The notes under the pieces: generated by a model
What the model saw: only the letters and a program-made list of their open reading frames with translations
Databases searched by the model: none
Told to the model about the DNA's origin: nothing
DNA from: Geothrix campi
GTDB taxonomy: Bacteria; Acidobacteriota; Holophagae; Holophagales; Holophagaceae
Direction of reading: 5' to 3'
Assembly: GCF_024609265.1 (NCBI RefSeq)
Contig: NZ_JANHMP010000001.1
Coordinates: 744,001 to 808,000 of the forward strand
DNA length: 64,000 bases
In this document: positions 25,816 to 35,100 of the stretch, piece after piece
Layout of the letters: each line of letters begins with the position of its first letter
Position numbering within the stretch: position 1 is the stretch's first letter
Program-made: the position numbers and the translations under genes

Positions 25816-26435
25816 TGGGACGCGAGTTCTGGGACGAGCGCTACGGCGAGTCCGAGCTGACCTACGGCTCAGAACCCAACGATTTCCTGCGGGACATGGC
25901 GCCGCGCATCCCCCCAGGCCCCGTCTTGGGATTGGGTGAGGGCCAGGGCCGGAATGCCGTGCATCTCGCCACCCTGGGCCACGCGGTCACCGCCGTCGAC
26001 CAGTCCTCGGTGGGCCTTGCGCGAGCCCAGGAATTGGCGGCCAGCCGCGGCGTGACTCTCACCACCGTCGTCGCCGATCTCGCAGAGTTCGAGCTCGAAA
26101 CCACAGCCTGGAGCGGCATCATCTCCATCTTCTGCCACCTGCCATCGGCCCTCCGCCGGACCCTCTACCCACGCTGCGCCGCGGCGCTGGCCCCCGGGGG
26201 TGTCCTGATCCTGGAGGCCTACACGCCCAGCCAGCTGGAGTACGGCACCGGCGGCCCGAAGGAGTTGGATCTCCTCAGCACCCTCGCCGAGATGGGCAGC
26301 CTGCTTCCCGGCCTGGAACTGGAGATCGGCCAGGAACTGGTGCGGGAGATCCGCGAAGGCTCCCATCATCATGGCCTGGGAGCCGTGGTCCAGGTGGTGG
26401 CCCGCAAGCCCTCCGAGTCGACCTCCCGGCCCTGA
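25815..26435 (+). CDS. Class I SAM-dependent methyltransferase (TehB-like)
   Basis: 206 residues beginning MGREFWDERYGESELTYGSEP. The SAM-binding motif I is VLGLGEGQGRNAVHLA, followed by the acidic loop AVDQSSVGLARAQELAA, then VVADLAEF and ISIFCHLPSALRRTLY. This is the compact methyltransferase fold often annotated as tellurite-resistance-like or methyltransferase type 11/12. The substrate cannot be read. The ATG overlaps the pmbA stop by one base. Confidence 0.85.
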   Translation: MGREFWDERYGESELTYGSEPNDFLRDMAPRIPPGPVLGLGEGQGRNAVHLATLGHAVTAVDQSSVGLARAQELAASRGVTLTTVVADLAEFELETTAWSGIISIFCHLPSALRRTLYPRCAAALAPGGVLILEAYTPSQLEYGTGGPKELDLLSTLAEMGSLLPGLELEIGQELVREIREGSHHHGLGAVVQVVARKPSESTSRP

Positions 26436-26469
26436 TCTGCGATCCTGGAATGTTCTTACGGGACCTTCC

Positions 26470-28170
26470 ATGAGCCTTGATTCCGCCCGCGCCTACCTCG
26501 CCTTCCCCCACCTGGAGTCGGAGCTCCGGGCGGAACTTGAGCCCCTGCTGAGGGTCGCCGAGGCCGGCGATGCCAAGGCCGCAGCCGAACTGGAGGACCG
26601 ATTTTCCGAGCCCCTCGCCTTCGGCACCGGCGGGCTCCGGGGCTTCATGGCCGCGGGCCTTCGCCGCATGAACCTTCCCAATATCCGCCGCGTGTCCATG
26701 GCCCTGGCCAGCGTCGCCAGCCGGAAAGCGCCCGGGAAGATGATCGCCGTCGTCGGCTTCGACACCCGCCTCAATTCGCAGGCCTTCGGTATGGCCTGCG
26801 CCGAAGTGCTGGCTGCCGCGGGCTACCAGGTATTCCTCGGGGACCGGCCCCTGCCCACCCCCTTCCTCTGCTTCGCCATGAAGCGCCTGGGCGCCGGCTG
26901 CGGCGCCATCGTCACCGCCAGCCACAATCCGAAGGAATACAACGGCTTCAAGGCCTACAACGACCTGGGTGGCCAGGTGGTGGAGCCCTGGGATGCGGAG
27001 GTGGAGGCCCACATGGCCGATCTGCCCCTGGTGCCCGAACCGCCGGTGGTGCCGGCCGGCCGCATCCAGCCCATTCCCGCGGAGGTGGAGAAGGCCTACC
27101 TCGCCATGGGCCTGGACCTGCTCCAGAGGCCGAAGTCCTACGAGGCCGCCCGCATCCTCTACACCCCGTTCCATGGCACCGGCATCGCCCTCATTCCCGC
27201 TCTCTTCGAACGGGCCGGCATCGCCATGACCGTCAGCCCCAGCCAGGGGATCCAGGACGGCACCTTCCCCACGGCCCCGCGTCCCAACCCGGAAGAGCTG
27301 GCCGCCTACGCAGCGCCCCTGAAGGAGGCCGAGGCCATGGGCGCCGAGGTCATCCTTGCCAACGACCCCGACGCGGACCGCATCGGCGTGGTGGCCAAAC
27401 GCACCGGCACCTGGGAGCTCATGTCCGGCAATGACCTGGCCGCCCTCACCCTCGATTACCTTTGCACCCAGAAGGGCCGCAAGGGTGCCGTCGTCAGCAC
27501 GGTGGTCACCTCCGACTTCATGGCCGAAGTGGCCCGGCATCATGGCCTGCCCGTGGTCTGGACGCTCACGGGGTTCAAGAACATCGCGGTGTGCATGGAT
27601 CGCCTGGAGGCCCTGGGCGAGCCCTATGCCTTCGGTGCCGAGGAAAGCTACGGCATGCTGCTGCCCCCGGACCTGCGGGACAAGGACGGTGTGACGGCCG
27701 CGCTGGTGGTCGCCGAGCTGGCTGGACACTACAAGGCGAAGGGCCAGACCTTGTTCGAGGCCGTGGACGCCCTCATGGCCAAGGTCGGTACCTTCCGCAA
27801 CCGTCTGGTGAACCTGGAGGATCCCCGGCCCGGCGGCGCCAAGCGCTTCGCCGAGGCCATGGGCCGCATCCGCACAGCGGGCCTCGCCACCCTGGGCGGC
27901 GAGAAAGTCGTCAGCTGGGAGGACTTCCAGACCGGCCTCTGGCATGGCGGCGATCGCAGTGAACCCATCCTCGACCGGCCCGACAACCGCGCGGCCGCCC
28001 TGCCCATCTCCCGCAGCAACGTCCTAAAGTTCCGCCTGGAGAGCGGCGCCTTCGCCGCCTTCCGCCCCAGCGGCACCGAGCCCAAGCTGAAGGTCTACCT
28101 CCAGGGCCGGGACGGCGAAGCCCAGCTGGATCTCATGGAAACGGAAGCCCGTTCGCTTCTGGGCCTCTAG
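26470..28170 (+). CDS. Phospho-sugar mutase (phosphoglucomutase/phosphomannomutase family)
   Basis: 566 residues from ATG 26470. It interconverts hexose 1- and 6-phosphates through a phosphoserine. The active-site serine is S151 in TASHNPKEYNGFKAY. The metal-binding loop is NDPDADRIGVV, the sugar-binding loop GAEESYGMLLPPD, and the phosphate-binding loop FRPSGTEPKLKVYLQ. The length and N-terminal FGTGGLRGFMAAG match the PgcA-type group rather than the 450-residue AlgC/GlmM group. It probably ends the plus-strand run that starts at coaE-tldD. Confidence 0.92.
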   Translation: MSLDSARAYLAFPHLESELRAELEPLLRVAEAGDAKAAAELEDRFSEPLAFGTGGLRGFMAAGLRRMNLPNIRRVSMALASVASRKAPGKMIAVVGFDTRLNSQAFGMACAEVLAAAGYQVFLGDRPLPTPFLCFAMKRLGAGCGAIVTASHNPKEYNGFKAYNDLGGQVVEPWDAEVEAHMADLPLVPEPPVVPAGRIQPIPAEVEKAYLAMGLDLLQRPKSYEAARILYTPFHGTGIALIPALFERAGIAMTVSPSQGIQDGTFPTAPRPNPEELAAYAAPLKEAEAMGAEVILANDPDADRIGVVAKRTGTWELMSGNDLAALTLDYLCTQKGRKGAVVSTVVTSDFMAEVARHHGLPVVWTLTGFKNIAVCMDRLEALGEPYAFGAEESYGMLLPPDLRDKDGVTAALVVAELAGHYKAKGQTLFEAVDALMAKVGTFRNRLVNLEDPRPGGAKRFAEAMGRIRTAGLATLGGEKVVSWEDFQTGLWHGGDRSEPILDRPDNRAAALPISRSNVLKFRLESGAFAAFRPSGTEPKLKVYLQGRDGEAQLDLMETEARSLLGL

Positions 28171-28184
28171 CCAACGCCAGAAAC

Positions 28185-28214
28185 GAGAAGGCGCCGGAAA
28201 TCCGGCGCCTTCTC
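28185..28214. terminator. Bidirectional 14-bp stem-loop between mutase and cytochrome genes
   Basis: GAGAAGGCGCCGGA (28185-28198) pairs perfectly with TCCGGCGCCTTCTC (28201-28214). The two-base gap means a real loop of about four to six bases. It sits between convergent stops at 28170 and 28235. Confidence 0.75.
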
Positions 28215-28234
28215 ATGTCTGGAGAGTGGAACGA

Positions 28235-28468
28235 CTACTTCTTCTTGATGGTGGTCAGCTTGCCCTCGGCGAAGCCGTGGCAGTCCTTGCACTGGGCTTC
28301 CTTGTACTTCGCGACCATCTTGGTGGCGGCGGCGTTGAACTTCTTGTCCTTGGGGGCGCCCTCGTGGCAGGCAGTGCACTTGGCACCCTTGACGGTGGTC
28401 GGCTTGGCGGAGGCCATCGGAGCCACGGCCAGGATCAGAGCGGCGGTGAGGAGGGTGATGCGGCGCAT
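28235..28468 (-). CDS. Small dihaem c-type cytochrome
   Basis: 77 residues with a clear signal peptide (MRRITLLTAALILAVAPMASA) and two haem-binding motifs, CTACH and CKDCH, about 33 residues apart. The mature part is lysine-rich, so a positively charged periplasmic electron carrier is likely. The ATG at 28468 has AGGAG upstream. It lies downstream of the two large multihaem cytochrome genes but is separated from them by a terminator-like stem-loop and has its own CRP/FNR-like palindrome. It probably shuttles electrons to or from the membrane cytochromes; the partner is unproven. Confidence 0.88.
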   Translation of the reverse strand: MRRITLLTAALILAVAPMASAKPTTVKGAKCTACHEGAPKDKKFNAAATKMVAKYKEAQCKDCHGFAEGKLTTIKKK

Positions 28469-28512
28469 GGAAACTCCTGAGGGGGGTAGAGGTTTGAACC
28501 CGATCCGAGCAG

Positions 28513-28555
28513 GGCTGAATCGATGGTTTGAGTGTCGTATGGCAAGGCTGAATCG
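28513..28555. promoter_or_regulatory. 10-bp direct repeat upstream of the dihaem cytochrome gene
   Basis: GGCTGAATCG occurs at 28513-28522 and 28546-28555, an offset of 33 bases or about three helical turns. It lies between the GTGA-N6-TCAC palindrome and the start codon. It could be paired operator sites; there is no further evidence. Confidence 0.35.
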
Positions 28556-28558
28556 TCA

Positions 28559-28572
28559 GTGATGGCAGTCAC
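28559..28572. promoter_or_regulatory. CRP/FNR-family-like operator upstream of the dihaem cytochrome gene
   Basis: GTGATGGCAGTCAC is a GTGA-N6-TCAC site flanked by A on both sides (AGTGA and TCACA half sites), centred about 97 bases before the cytochrome start codon. The same pattern occurs at 32847-32860 before the large multihaem cytochrome pair. CRP, FNR, HcpR and DNR families all use such sites; the actual regulator is unknown. Confidence 0.5.
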
Positions 28573-28650
28573 AGCTTTGTCATGACTCGGAATCAACTGA
28601 TTTCAAGCCATTTGGCGCCATGCATGGCCGGGGCGCCTCACCATCAAGAG

Positions 28651-28680
28651 GAAGGGCTCCGGCGCGAACCGGAGCCCTTC
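28651..28680 (-). terminator. 12-bp stem-loop after the multihaem cytochrome operon
   Basis: GAAGGGCTCCGG (28651-28662) pairs with CCGGAGCCCTTC (28669-28680) around a 6-base loop, 16 bases beyond the stop of the minus-strand gene at 28697. It separates that operon from the dihaem cytochrome gene. Confidence 0.7.
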
Positions 28681-28696
28681 TCCACACAGCATCGCG

Positions 28697-30871
28697 TCAG
28701 TGTGCGAGGCGCGAGGTCATGGCATAGATGATGAGGAAGAGCAGCACGAGGCCGACGCCGAAGAAGATGTAGCCGGCGCTCCGGGCGATGCCCTTCCAGG
28801 CCTCCCACTCATCCTTGACACGGAAGCTGTCCAGGCGGCCTTCGGCCACCAGGCGGTCATACCAGCGCTTCCGCTCGTGGAGCATCTCGGATTTGGAGAT
28901 GCGACCCGAGAAGATCACGGTGTCCATGGGGAACTTCTCCAGCCGGAAGTGCGTGTTGAAGAAGTGGACCGTGAAGATGAAGCCGGCGGCCAGCAGGGCC
29001 TCGTCGGAATGGATGATGAGCGACACATTGATCATCCAGCCCGGCATGAACTTGCTGAAGAATTCCGGGAACCACATGATCAGGCCCGAAATGCCGATGG
29101 CGAATACGCCCCAGAACACGGCGAGATAATCGAACTTCTCGAAGTAGGTCCAGCGGTCGAACTCAGGGCGTGGGCCCTTGCCGAAGAACCAGCGGTTGTG
29201 GGCCACGAAGTCCTTCACGTCCTGCTTGGTGGGGATCATGGAATCCGGATGGGCCATGGCCTTGAAGATCCGATTCAATCGGATGGCGCCCGTCTCCGGG
29301 TCCTTCAGGAAGCCGCGGTTCCGCCAGAAGTGGCCCAAGGTGGTGCTCACGTGCAGGGCGAAGTAGACAAAAGTGATCACCGCACCGAAGTGGTGGAGGG
29401 TGCGGGCCACATCGGCCCCGCCGAAGAAGCGGAAGATCGCCTTCGCCCAGTCGGTGTAGTAGAACTTCAGCGGCATGCCGGTGATCGTCAGCAGCAGGAA
29501 GCTCGTCACCACCAGGATGTGGAGGAACCGCTCGAAGGGCTGGAACCGGGTGAACTGCTCGTCATCCTCCTGGATCTTGATCTTGGCCTCGCGGAACTGC
29601 TTGGAGTCGTGACGATAGAGCCAAACGGACCGGAAGAGCCAAAGCAGCGTGTGCGCGCCGAAGAGGGAGAAGGTGCACACGAGCAGCGTCGTCATGATCA
29701 GGAAGACGTAGTGCAGCACCGGGTAGTTCTTGCGATCCATGGGGTTCGCATGAGGTGCGTACTTCGCAAAACTGACCGAAGCGTTGGCGTGGCACTGCTT
29801 GCATGTGTTGACAATGTTCGCGGGAGAGAGCCGGGAATTGGGATCCGCGGCGCGCAGGACGTCGTGGTGCCCGTGGCAGTCGTAGCAGGCGGCCACCGCG
29901 CTGGCGGTGTTGGCTTTGCCCAGGGCCATGGCCTTGCCATGGTAGGTGTCGCGGTAGTGCTCCAGGCGGTCGGCATGGCACTTACCACAGACCATGTCGC
30001 TGCCGGCCTTGAAGTGCCCGCTCACCGGCGTTTCGATCTGGTGGGCGGAATGGCACTGGATGCACACGGGGCCACGGGGATCGCCCTTGGCCAGGAGCTG
30101 GCCGTGGATGCTCTTGTTGTAGATCTCTTCCACCGTCACGTGGCACTTGCCGCAGGTCTTGGCGACGTTGGCGTGGTTGATGGGCGAACTGCGGTCGACG
30201 CTGCGCTTGATGTCATGCACGCCATGGCAGTCGTTGCAGCCTGGAGCCACGATAAGCCCCTTCACAAGCAGCGCCTTCCCGTGAATGCTCTCCTGGTACT
30301 GGGAGGCCACCTGGGGGTACTTCATCTTGTATTCGTCGGTGAGGTTCTTGTTTGCGTGGCACTTCGCGCAGGTCTGGGAAAGGTTCATCTTGTAGACCGG
30401 CGAATCCGTCTGCTTCACGGGAACGATGTAGTGGTTCCCATGGCAGTCCGTGCAGTTCGCCGCGGCCGAGGCACCCATGGCCTTGCTCATGCCGTGGATG
30501 CTGCCCTGGTAGACCTTGTCCTGCTCTGTGTGGCAGGTTCCGCACTTCACCTTCGGCACCGGGTTGCCATCGCCCGGGTGGTCCTTGTGGATCTCGGCAT
30601 GGCAGGTCTTGCAGGAAAGCGATGCGTGGACCGAGCCCCCAAAGCGGTTGGCATCCACGAAGAGCGGCACGGTGGTGCCGTTCGGCCCCTCCTTGGTAAG
30701 GTCCTTGTCGCTGTGGCAATCGAAGCAGCTCTCCTTCACGACCGCCTTGGCTGGCGCGGCCTGTAAGGGCGCGGTCGCGAGGAGGAGGCCGGTCAGCAGG
30801 GCCAGCAGGAGGCTGCCGCCTTGGCGCTTGCCGCCGGCGGGAGCCTGAGTATCAGAAGGCGTTCGGGTCAT
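28697..30871 (-). CDS. Inner-membrane fusion of an 11-haem cytochrome c with a cytochrome b domain (copy 2)
   Basis: 724 residues. After a long N-terminal stretch and an export helix (SLLLALLTGLLLATAPLQA) come eleven CxxCH motifs over about residues 50-365: CFDCH, CKTCH, CGTCH, CTDCH, CAKCH, CNDCH, CGKCH, CIQCH, CGKCH, CYDCH and CKQCH. The C-terminal half is a membrane cytochrome b of the formate dehydrogenase gamma / HydC type, with several TM helices carrying histidines (FLHILVVTSFLLLTITG, LHHFGAVITFVYFALHV, LIIHSDEALLAAGFIFTVHF). The layout resembles CbcL of Geobacter, a quinol-oxidising donor for extracellular electron transfer. It follows the paralogue upstream after 52 bases, probably in one operon. 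Confidence 0.9.
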   Translation of the reverse strand: MTRTPSDTQAPAGGKRQGGSLLLALLTGLLLATAPLQAAPAKAVVKESCFDCHSDKDLTKEGPNGTTVPLFVDANRFGGSVHASLSCKTCHAEIHKDHPGDGNPVPKVKCGTCHTEQDKVYQGSIHGMSKAMGASAAANCTDCHGNHYIVPVKQTDSPVYKMNLSQTCAKCHANKNLTDEYKMKYPQVASQYQESIHGKALLVKGLIVAPGCNDCHGVHDIKRSVDRSSPINHANVAKTCGKCHVTVEEIYNKSIHGQLLAKGDPRGPVCIQCHSAHQIETPVSGHFKAGSDMVCGKCHADRLEHYRDTYHGKAMALGKANTASAVAACYDCHGHHDVLRAADPNSRLSPANIVNTCKQCHANASVSFAKYAPHANPMDRKNYPVLHYVFLIMTTLLVCTFSLFGAHTLLWLFRSVWLYRHDSKQFREAKIKIQEDDEQFTRFQPFERFLHILVVTSFLLLTITGMPLKFYYTDWAKAIFRFFGGADVARTLHHFGAVITFVYFALHVSTTLGHFWRNRGFLKDPETGAIRLNRIFKAMAHPDSMIPTKQDVKDFVAHNRWFFGKGPRPEFDRWTYFEKFDYLAVFWGVFAIGISGLIMWFPEFFSKFMPGWMINVSLIIHSDEALLAAGFIFTVHFFNTHFRLEKFPMDTVIFSGRISKSEMLHERKRWYDRLVAEGRLDSFRVKDEWEAWKGIARSAGYIFFGVGLVLLFLIIYAMTSRLAH

Positions 30872-30923
30872 AGGTCGTTCCTGTGGGGTGGGGAGGAGAC
30901 GGGGTAAGGGGCCGGGCGAAGGA

Positions 30924-32786
30924 TCAGGAGTTGTCTGTCTCGGTCTCGTGCTTCTCGATGACCTTCCGGTAGTACTCGGGCCGAGTCTCGCGCATGTGGT
31001 CCGCGGAGGCCTTCCCGTTCAGCCAGGCCAGGTCCATGGGATAGACATCCGGATCGAAGATCACGAGGTACCAGTGCCAGACAAGGATGGAGAGCGTGGC
31101 CAGGATGGCTTCATACCAGTGCGCCGCCGTGGCCGCATCCAGCACCCATTTCGGGAAGTGCCGCAGACTCCAGTTCTCGGCCCACAGCAGGAGGCCCGTC
31201 ACGGCCATCACCACGGTGCCCCACATGAAGGCCCAGTACTCCATCTTCTCGGCGTAGCCGAACATGCCGAAGGTGGGTCGGTTCGGGATCAGGCCCAGGT
31301 TGAACCGGAGCATGTTGAAGATGTCCTTGGCGTCCTGCCAGGAGGGGAGCAGTTCCACCAGGATCACCCGATCCCGCTTGGATAGGGCCAGATGGATGAA
31401 GTGGAAAGCGGTGCCCGCCATCATCACCACCGCCGCGATGCGATGCACCACGCCGCGCAGGCTCGAAGTGGGATCGAACGACTGGAAGAGCTTCACCCAG
31501 CTCGCCTCGGGGAACTTCAACGCGAACCCCGTGATGACGAGGGAGACGAAGCTCACGATCACCAGGGCGTGGGTAACGCGGAAGGTCGGGTTCATGCGCG
31601 GGAACCCTTCGTGGGTGCCGCCGTGGTGCGGGCCACGCCGCAGCTTGGCCAGCCAGTCGAGGAAGTTGTGCAGCAGCATGAAGCCGATGGTCAGGGGGAT
31701 GAGCACCAGGTAGGCCAGGCGAATCCAGCGCACGGAGATGTGCTCGGAGATCGTGGCGGTGCGCACGTGGATGGGTGCCGCCGCGAGCTTTGCCCCGGCG
31801 CCGGGATGGCACTTGCCGCAGGTCTGGGCGAGGTTCGCCGGGTTCACGGTGGATCGGATATCCGCGGAAGGCAGGATGTTGTGCACGCCATGGCAGGAGG
31901 CGCAGTTCGCGGCCGACTTGCCGCCACCCCGGATAGAGAGGCCATGGAAGCTGTCCTGGTAGGCGGGCACCTTGTCGCCGAATCCGTAGCGGGTATTCAG
32001 CCGTTCGTCCCCGTGGCAGCGGCCGCAGGTGATGGTGGATACGCGGGCCGCATTCACCAGGGAGCCGGCTTCCGAAGGCGCCAGGATGTCGTGCTCGCCG
32101 TGACAGCCGGTGCAGGTGGGCGAGTCCTTGGACCCCCGCTTCACGGCCAGCCCGTGGACACTGTCGGCGTAGACGCCCTGGATGTCGCTGTGGCAAAGAC
32201 CACAGGTTTCCGCCACGTTGGCCCGGTTCACCTTTGCCTTGGGGTCCCGCGAGGCGAGGATGTCGTGGCTGCCATGACAGTCGGAGCAGGAAGCCGCACC
32301 GGCATTCCCCTTGGCCACTTCACGGCCATGGACACTCAGGCGGTAGGCCTCCACCGGCTTCACGAAGGGGATCTGGTGCTTGGCGAGGAAGTCGGGATTG
32401 GAGTGGCAACTGCCGCAGGTGTCCGCCAGATTCTTCTTGGCCACCTTGGAAGCCGGATCGCTGGCCCCGAGGATCCCGTGGGCGGGCCCGTGACAAGAGG
32501 CGCAGGTGGCCGCGTCGGTCATCCCATTCTGCTTGGCGACACCGTGGACGCTCTTCCCGTAGGCCTTGACCTGGTCTTCGTGACAGGTCGCGCACTTCAC
32601 CGGCGCAGGCTTGTCCGCGTGGGGCAGGTTCGTGATGCTGCTGTGGCAATCCGTGCAGGCCATGCTGCCGTGTTTTGTGACAGCGAACTTGGCCAGATCA
32701 ATGTCGTGGCAGGAGACGCAGTCCTTGGCCGAGGGGGGAGCCGCCGCAAGGAATACGGAAAATAGCCCGGCTAGCAGCAGACGCAT
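30924..32786 (-). CDS. Inner-membrane fusion of an 11-haem cytochrome c with a cytochrome b domain (copy 1)
   Basis: 620 residues with a signal peptide (MRLLLAGLFSVFLAAAPPSA). Eleven CxxCH motifs lie at about residues 22-345: CVSCH, CTDCH, CATCH, CASCH, CGSCH, CSDCH, CGLCH, CTGCH, CGRCH, CASCH and CGKCH. A membrane cytochrome b part follows (WIRLAYLVLIPLTIGFMLLHNF, VTHALVIVSFVSLVITGFAL, VVHRIAAVVMMAGTAFHFIHL, AAHWYEAILATLSILVWHWYL). SVHG repeats next to the haems are typical of NrfA/OTR-type multihaem proteins. It probably passes electrons between menaquinol and periplasmic carriers. It is first of the two-gene operon; the ATG at 32786 has GAGGT upstream, and a GTGA-N6-TCAC palindrome lies 67 bases upstream. 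Confidence 0.9.
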   Translation of the reverse strand: MRLLLAGLFSVFLAAAPPSAKDCVSCHDIDLAKFAVTKHGSMACTDCHSSITNLPHADKPAPVKCATCHEDQVKAYGKSVHGVAKQNGMTDAATCASCHGPAHGILGASDPASKVAKKNLADTCGSCHSNPDFLAKHQIPFVKPVEAYRLSVHGREVAKGNAGAASCSDCHGSHDILASRDPKAKVNRANVAETCGLCHSDIQGVYADSVHGLAVKRGSKDSPTCTGCHGEHDILAPSEAGSLVNAARVSTITCGRCHGDERLNTRYGFGDKVPAYQDSFHGLSIRGGGKSAANCASCHGVHNILPSADIRSTVNPANLAQTCGKCHPGAGAKLAAAPIHVRTATISEHISVRWIRLAYLVLIPLTIGFMLLHNFLDWLAKLRRGPHHGGTHEGFPRMNPTFRVTHALVIVSFVSLVITGFALKFPEASWVKLFQSFDPTSSLRGVVHRIAAVVMMAGTAFHFIHLALSKRDRVILVELLPSWQDAKDIFNMLRFNLGLIPNRPTFGMFGYAEKMEYWAFMWGTVVMAVTGLLLWAENWSLRHFPKWVLDAATAAHWYEAILATLSILVWHWYLVIFDPDVYPMDLAWLNGKASADHMRETRPEYYRKVIEKHETETDNS

Positions 32787-32846
32787 AGCTACCTCACATG
32801 TCGGCTATCAGCCTAGCGCGGTTGCCTCCCATTAAGATACCTGTTG

Positions 32847-32860
32847 GTGATCTAGATCAC
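32847..32860. promoter_or_regulatory. CRP/FNR-family-like palindrome upstream of the multihaem cytochrome operon
   Basis: GTGATCTAGATCAC is a perfect 14-bp palindrome containing both TGAT-N4-ATCA (FNR-like) and GTGA-N6-TCAC (CRP-like). It is centred about 67 bases before the start of the first 11-haem gene, within a distinctly AT-rich upstream region (32830-32950). It matches the half sites at 28559-28572. Confidence 0.6.
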
Positions 32861-32951
32861 GACAAGAACAGATATCGGAAATGATTGTATGAGTGAATAT
32901 ATGTCGCTACATCTGTTCGAATTTATTGGGGGTCAGATCCCATGGGTACAG

Positions 32952-32978
32952 AAAAAACCGGGCGGAAAACCGCCCGGT
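32952..32978 (-). terminator. Rho-independent terminator of the monohaem cytochrome gene
   Basis: On the minus strand the stem ACCGGGCGG/CCGCCCGGT (32957-32965 with 32970-32978, 4-base loop) is followed by a run of T (complement of A at 32952-32957). It lies 27 bases after the stop at 33005. It is the clearest intrinsic terminator in the window. Confidence 0.88.
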
Positions 32979-33004
32979 GGAGTTCACGAACCAACTTCAG
33001 CGGT

Positions 33005-33256
33005 TCACTTGCCCTTGTAGTCCTTCAGCCAGTTCAGATCGACTTCGGCCGCCTTCTTCTTGGCCTTCGTCTCTTCAAGGAACTTGCCGCGGGCGGTCAT
33101 CTCGCCACCCTTCTTGGCGACACCGACGTGGCAGGCCTTGCAGTCCTTGACCTCGGCGAAGCCGAGTTCCTGCGCCTTCTTGACGAAGGGCATCTTGGCC
33201 TGGGCGGGAATGGCGAGAATCAACGCCGCAGCGGCGATGAGGGTGGCAGTGCGCAT
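33005..33256 (-). CDS. Small monohaem c-type cytochrome
   Basis: 83 residues, starting at ATG 33256 with GGAGG upstream; the open frame extends further but the signal peptide MRTATLIAAAALILAIPAQA fixes the start. There is a single haem motif, CKACH, preceded by KKAQELGFAEVKD and followed by a lysine-rich tail. The spacing resembles one half of the dihaem cytochrome at 28235-28468. It is a likely periplasmic electron carrier next to the multihaem cytochromes but has its own terminator and upstream region. Confidence 0.85.
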   Translation of the reverse strand: MRTATLIAAAALILAIPAQAKMPFVKKAQELGFAEVKDCKACHVGVAKKGGEMTARGKFLEETKAKKKAAEVDLNWLKDYKGK

Positions 33257-33365
33257 GGTGCCTCCGGAATGGGGTCCCGCAGGGGGCGGGACGGGTTGGT
33301 TACAGCAATGCAATAAGGGTGCCTGGTCGGACCATCTTACAGGACACTGCGGGCTTTTAAGCCAT

Positions 33366-35021
<1,656 letters not shown>

Positions 35022-35067
35022 GGGGCCTCCGAATGAATCCACCTTATCGCCCCCTCGAGTGGGGACG

Positions 35068-35074
35068 CTACACT
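35068..35074 (+). promoter_or_regulatory. Candidate -10 element (CTACACT) for the amidohydrolase gene
   Basis: TACACT at 35069-35074 ends 26 bases before the ATG at 35101, the same distance as before the Kir channel gene. It lies in the 79-base divergent region shared with the mutase gene. Confidence 0.4.
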
Positions 35075-35100
35075 GGCGCTTCCCCCTCCGAGAGACCACC

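Noticed and set aside
28263-28279. Sigma-54-like TGGCA...TTGCA strings on the plus strand inside cytochrome genes (also near 33131)
   Set aside because: They are the complement of codons for the CxxCH haem motif and neighbouring residues, so they arise from coding constraint, and they face away from any gene start.
28480-28500. tRNA T-arm-like string (GGTTTGAACCC)
   Set aside because: No acceptor, D or anticodon arms could be fitted around it.
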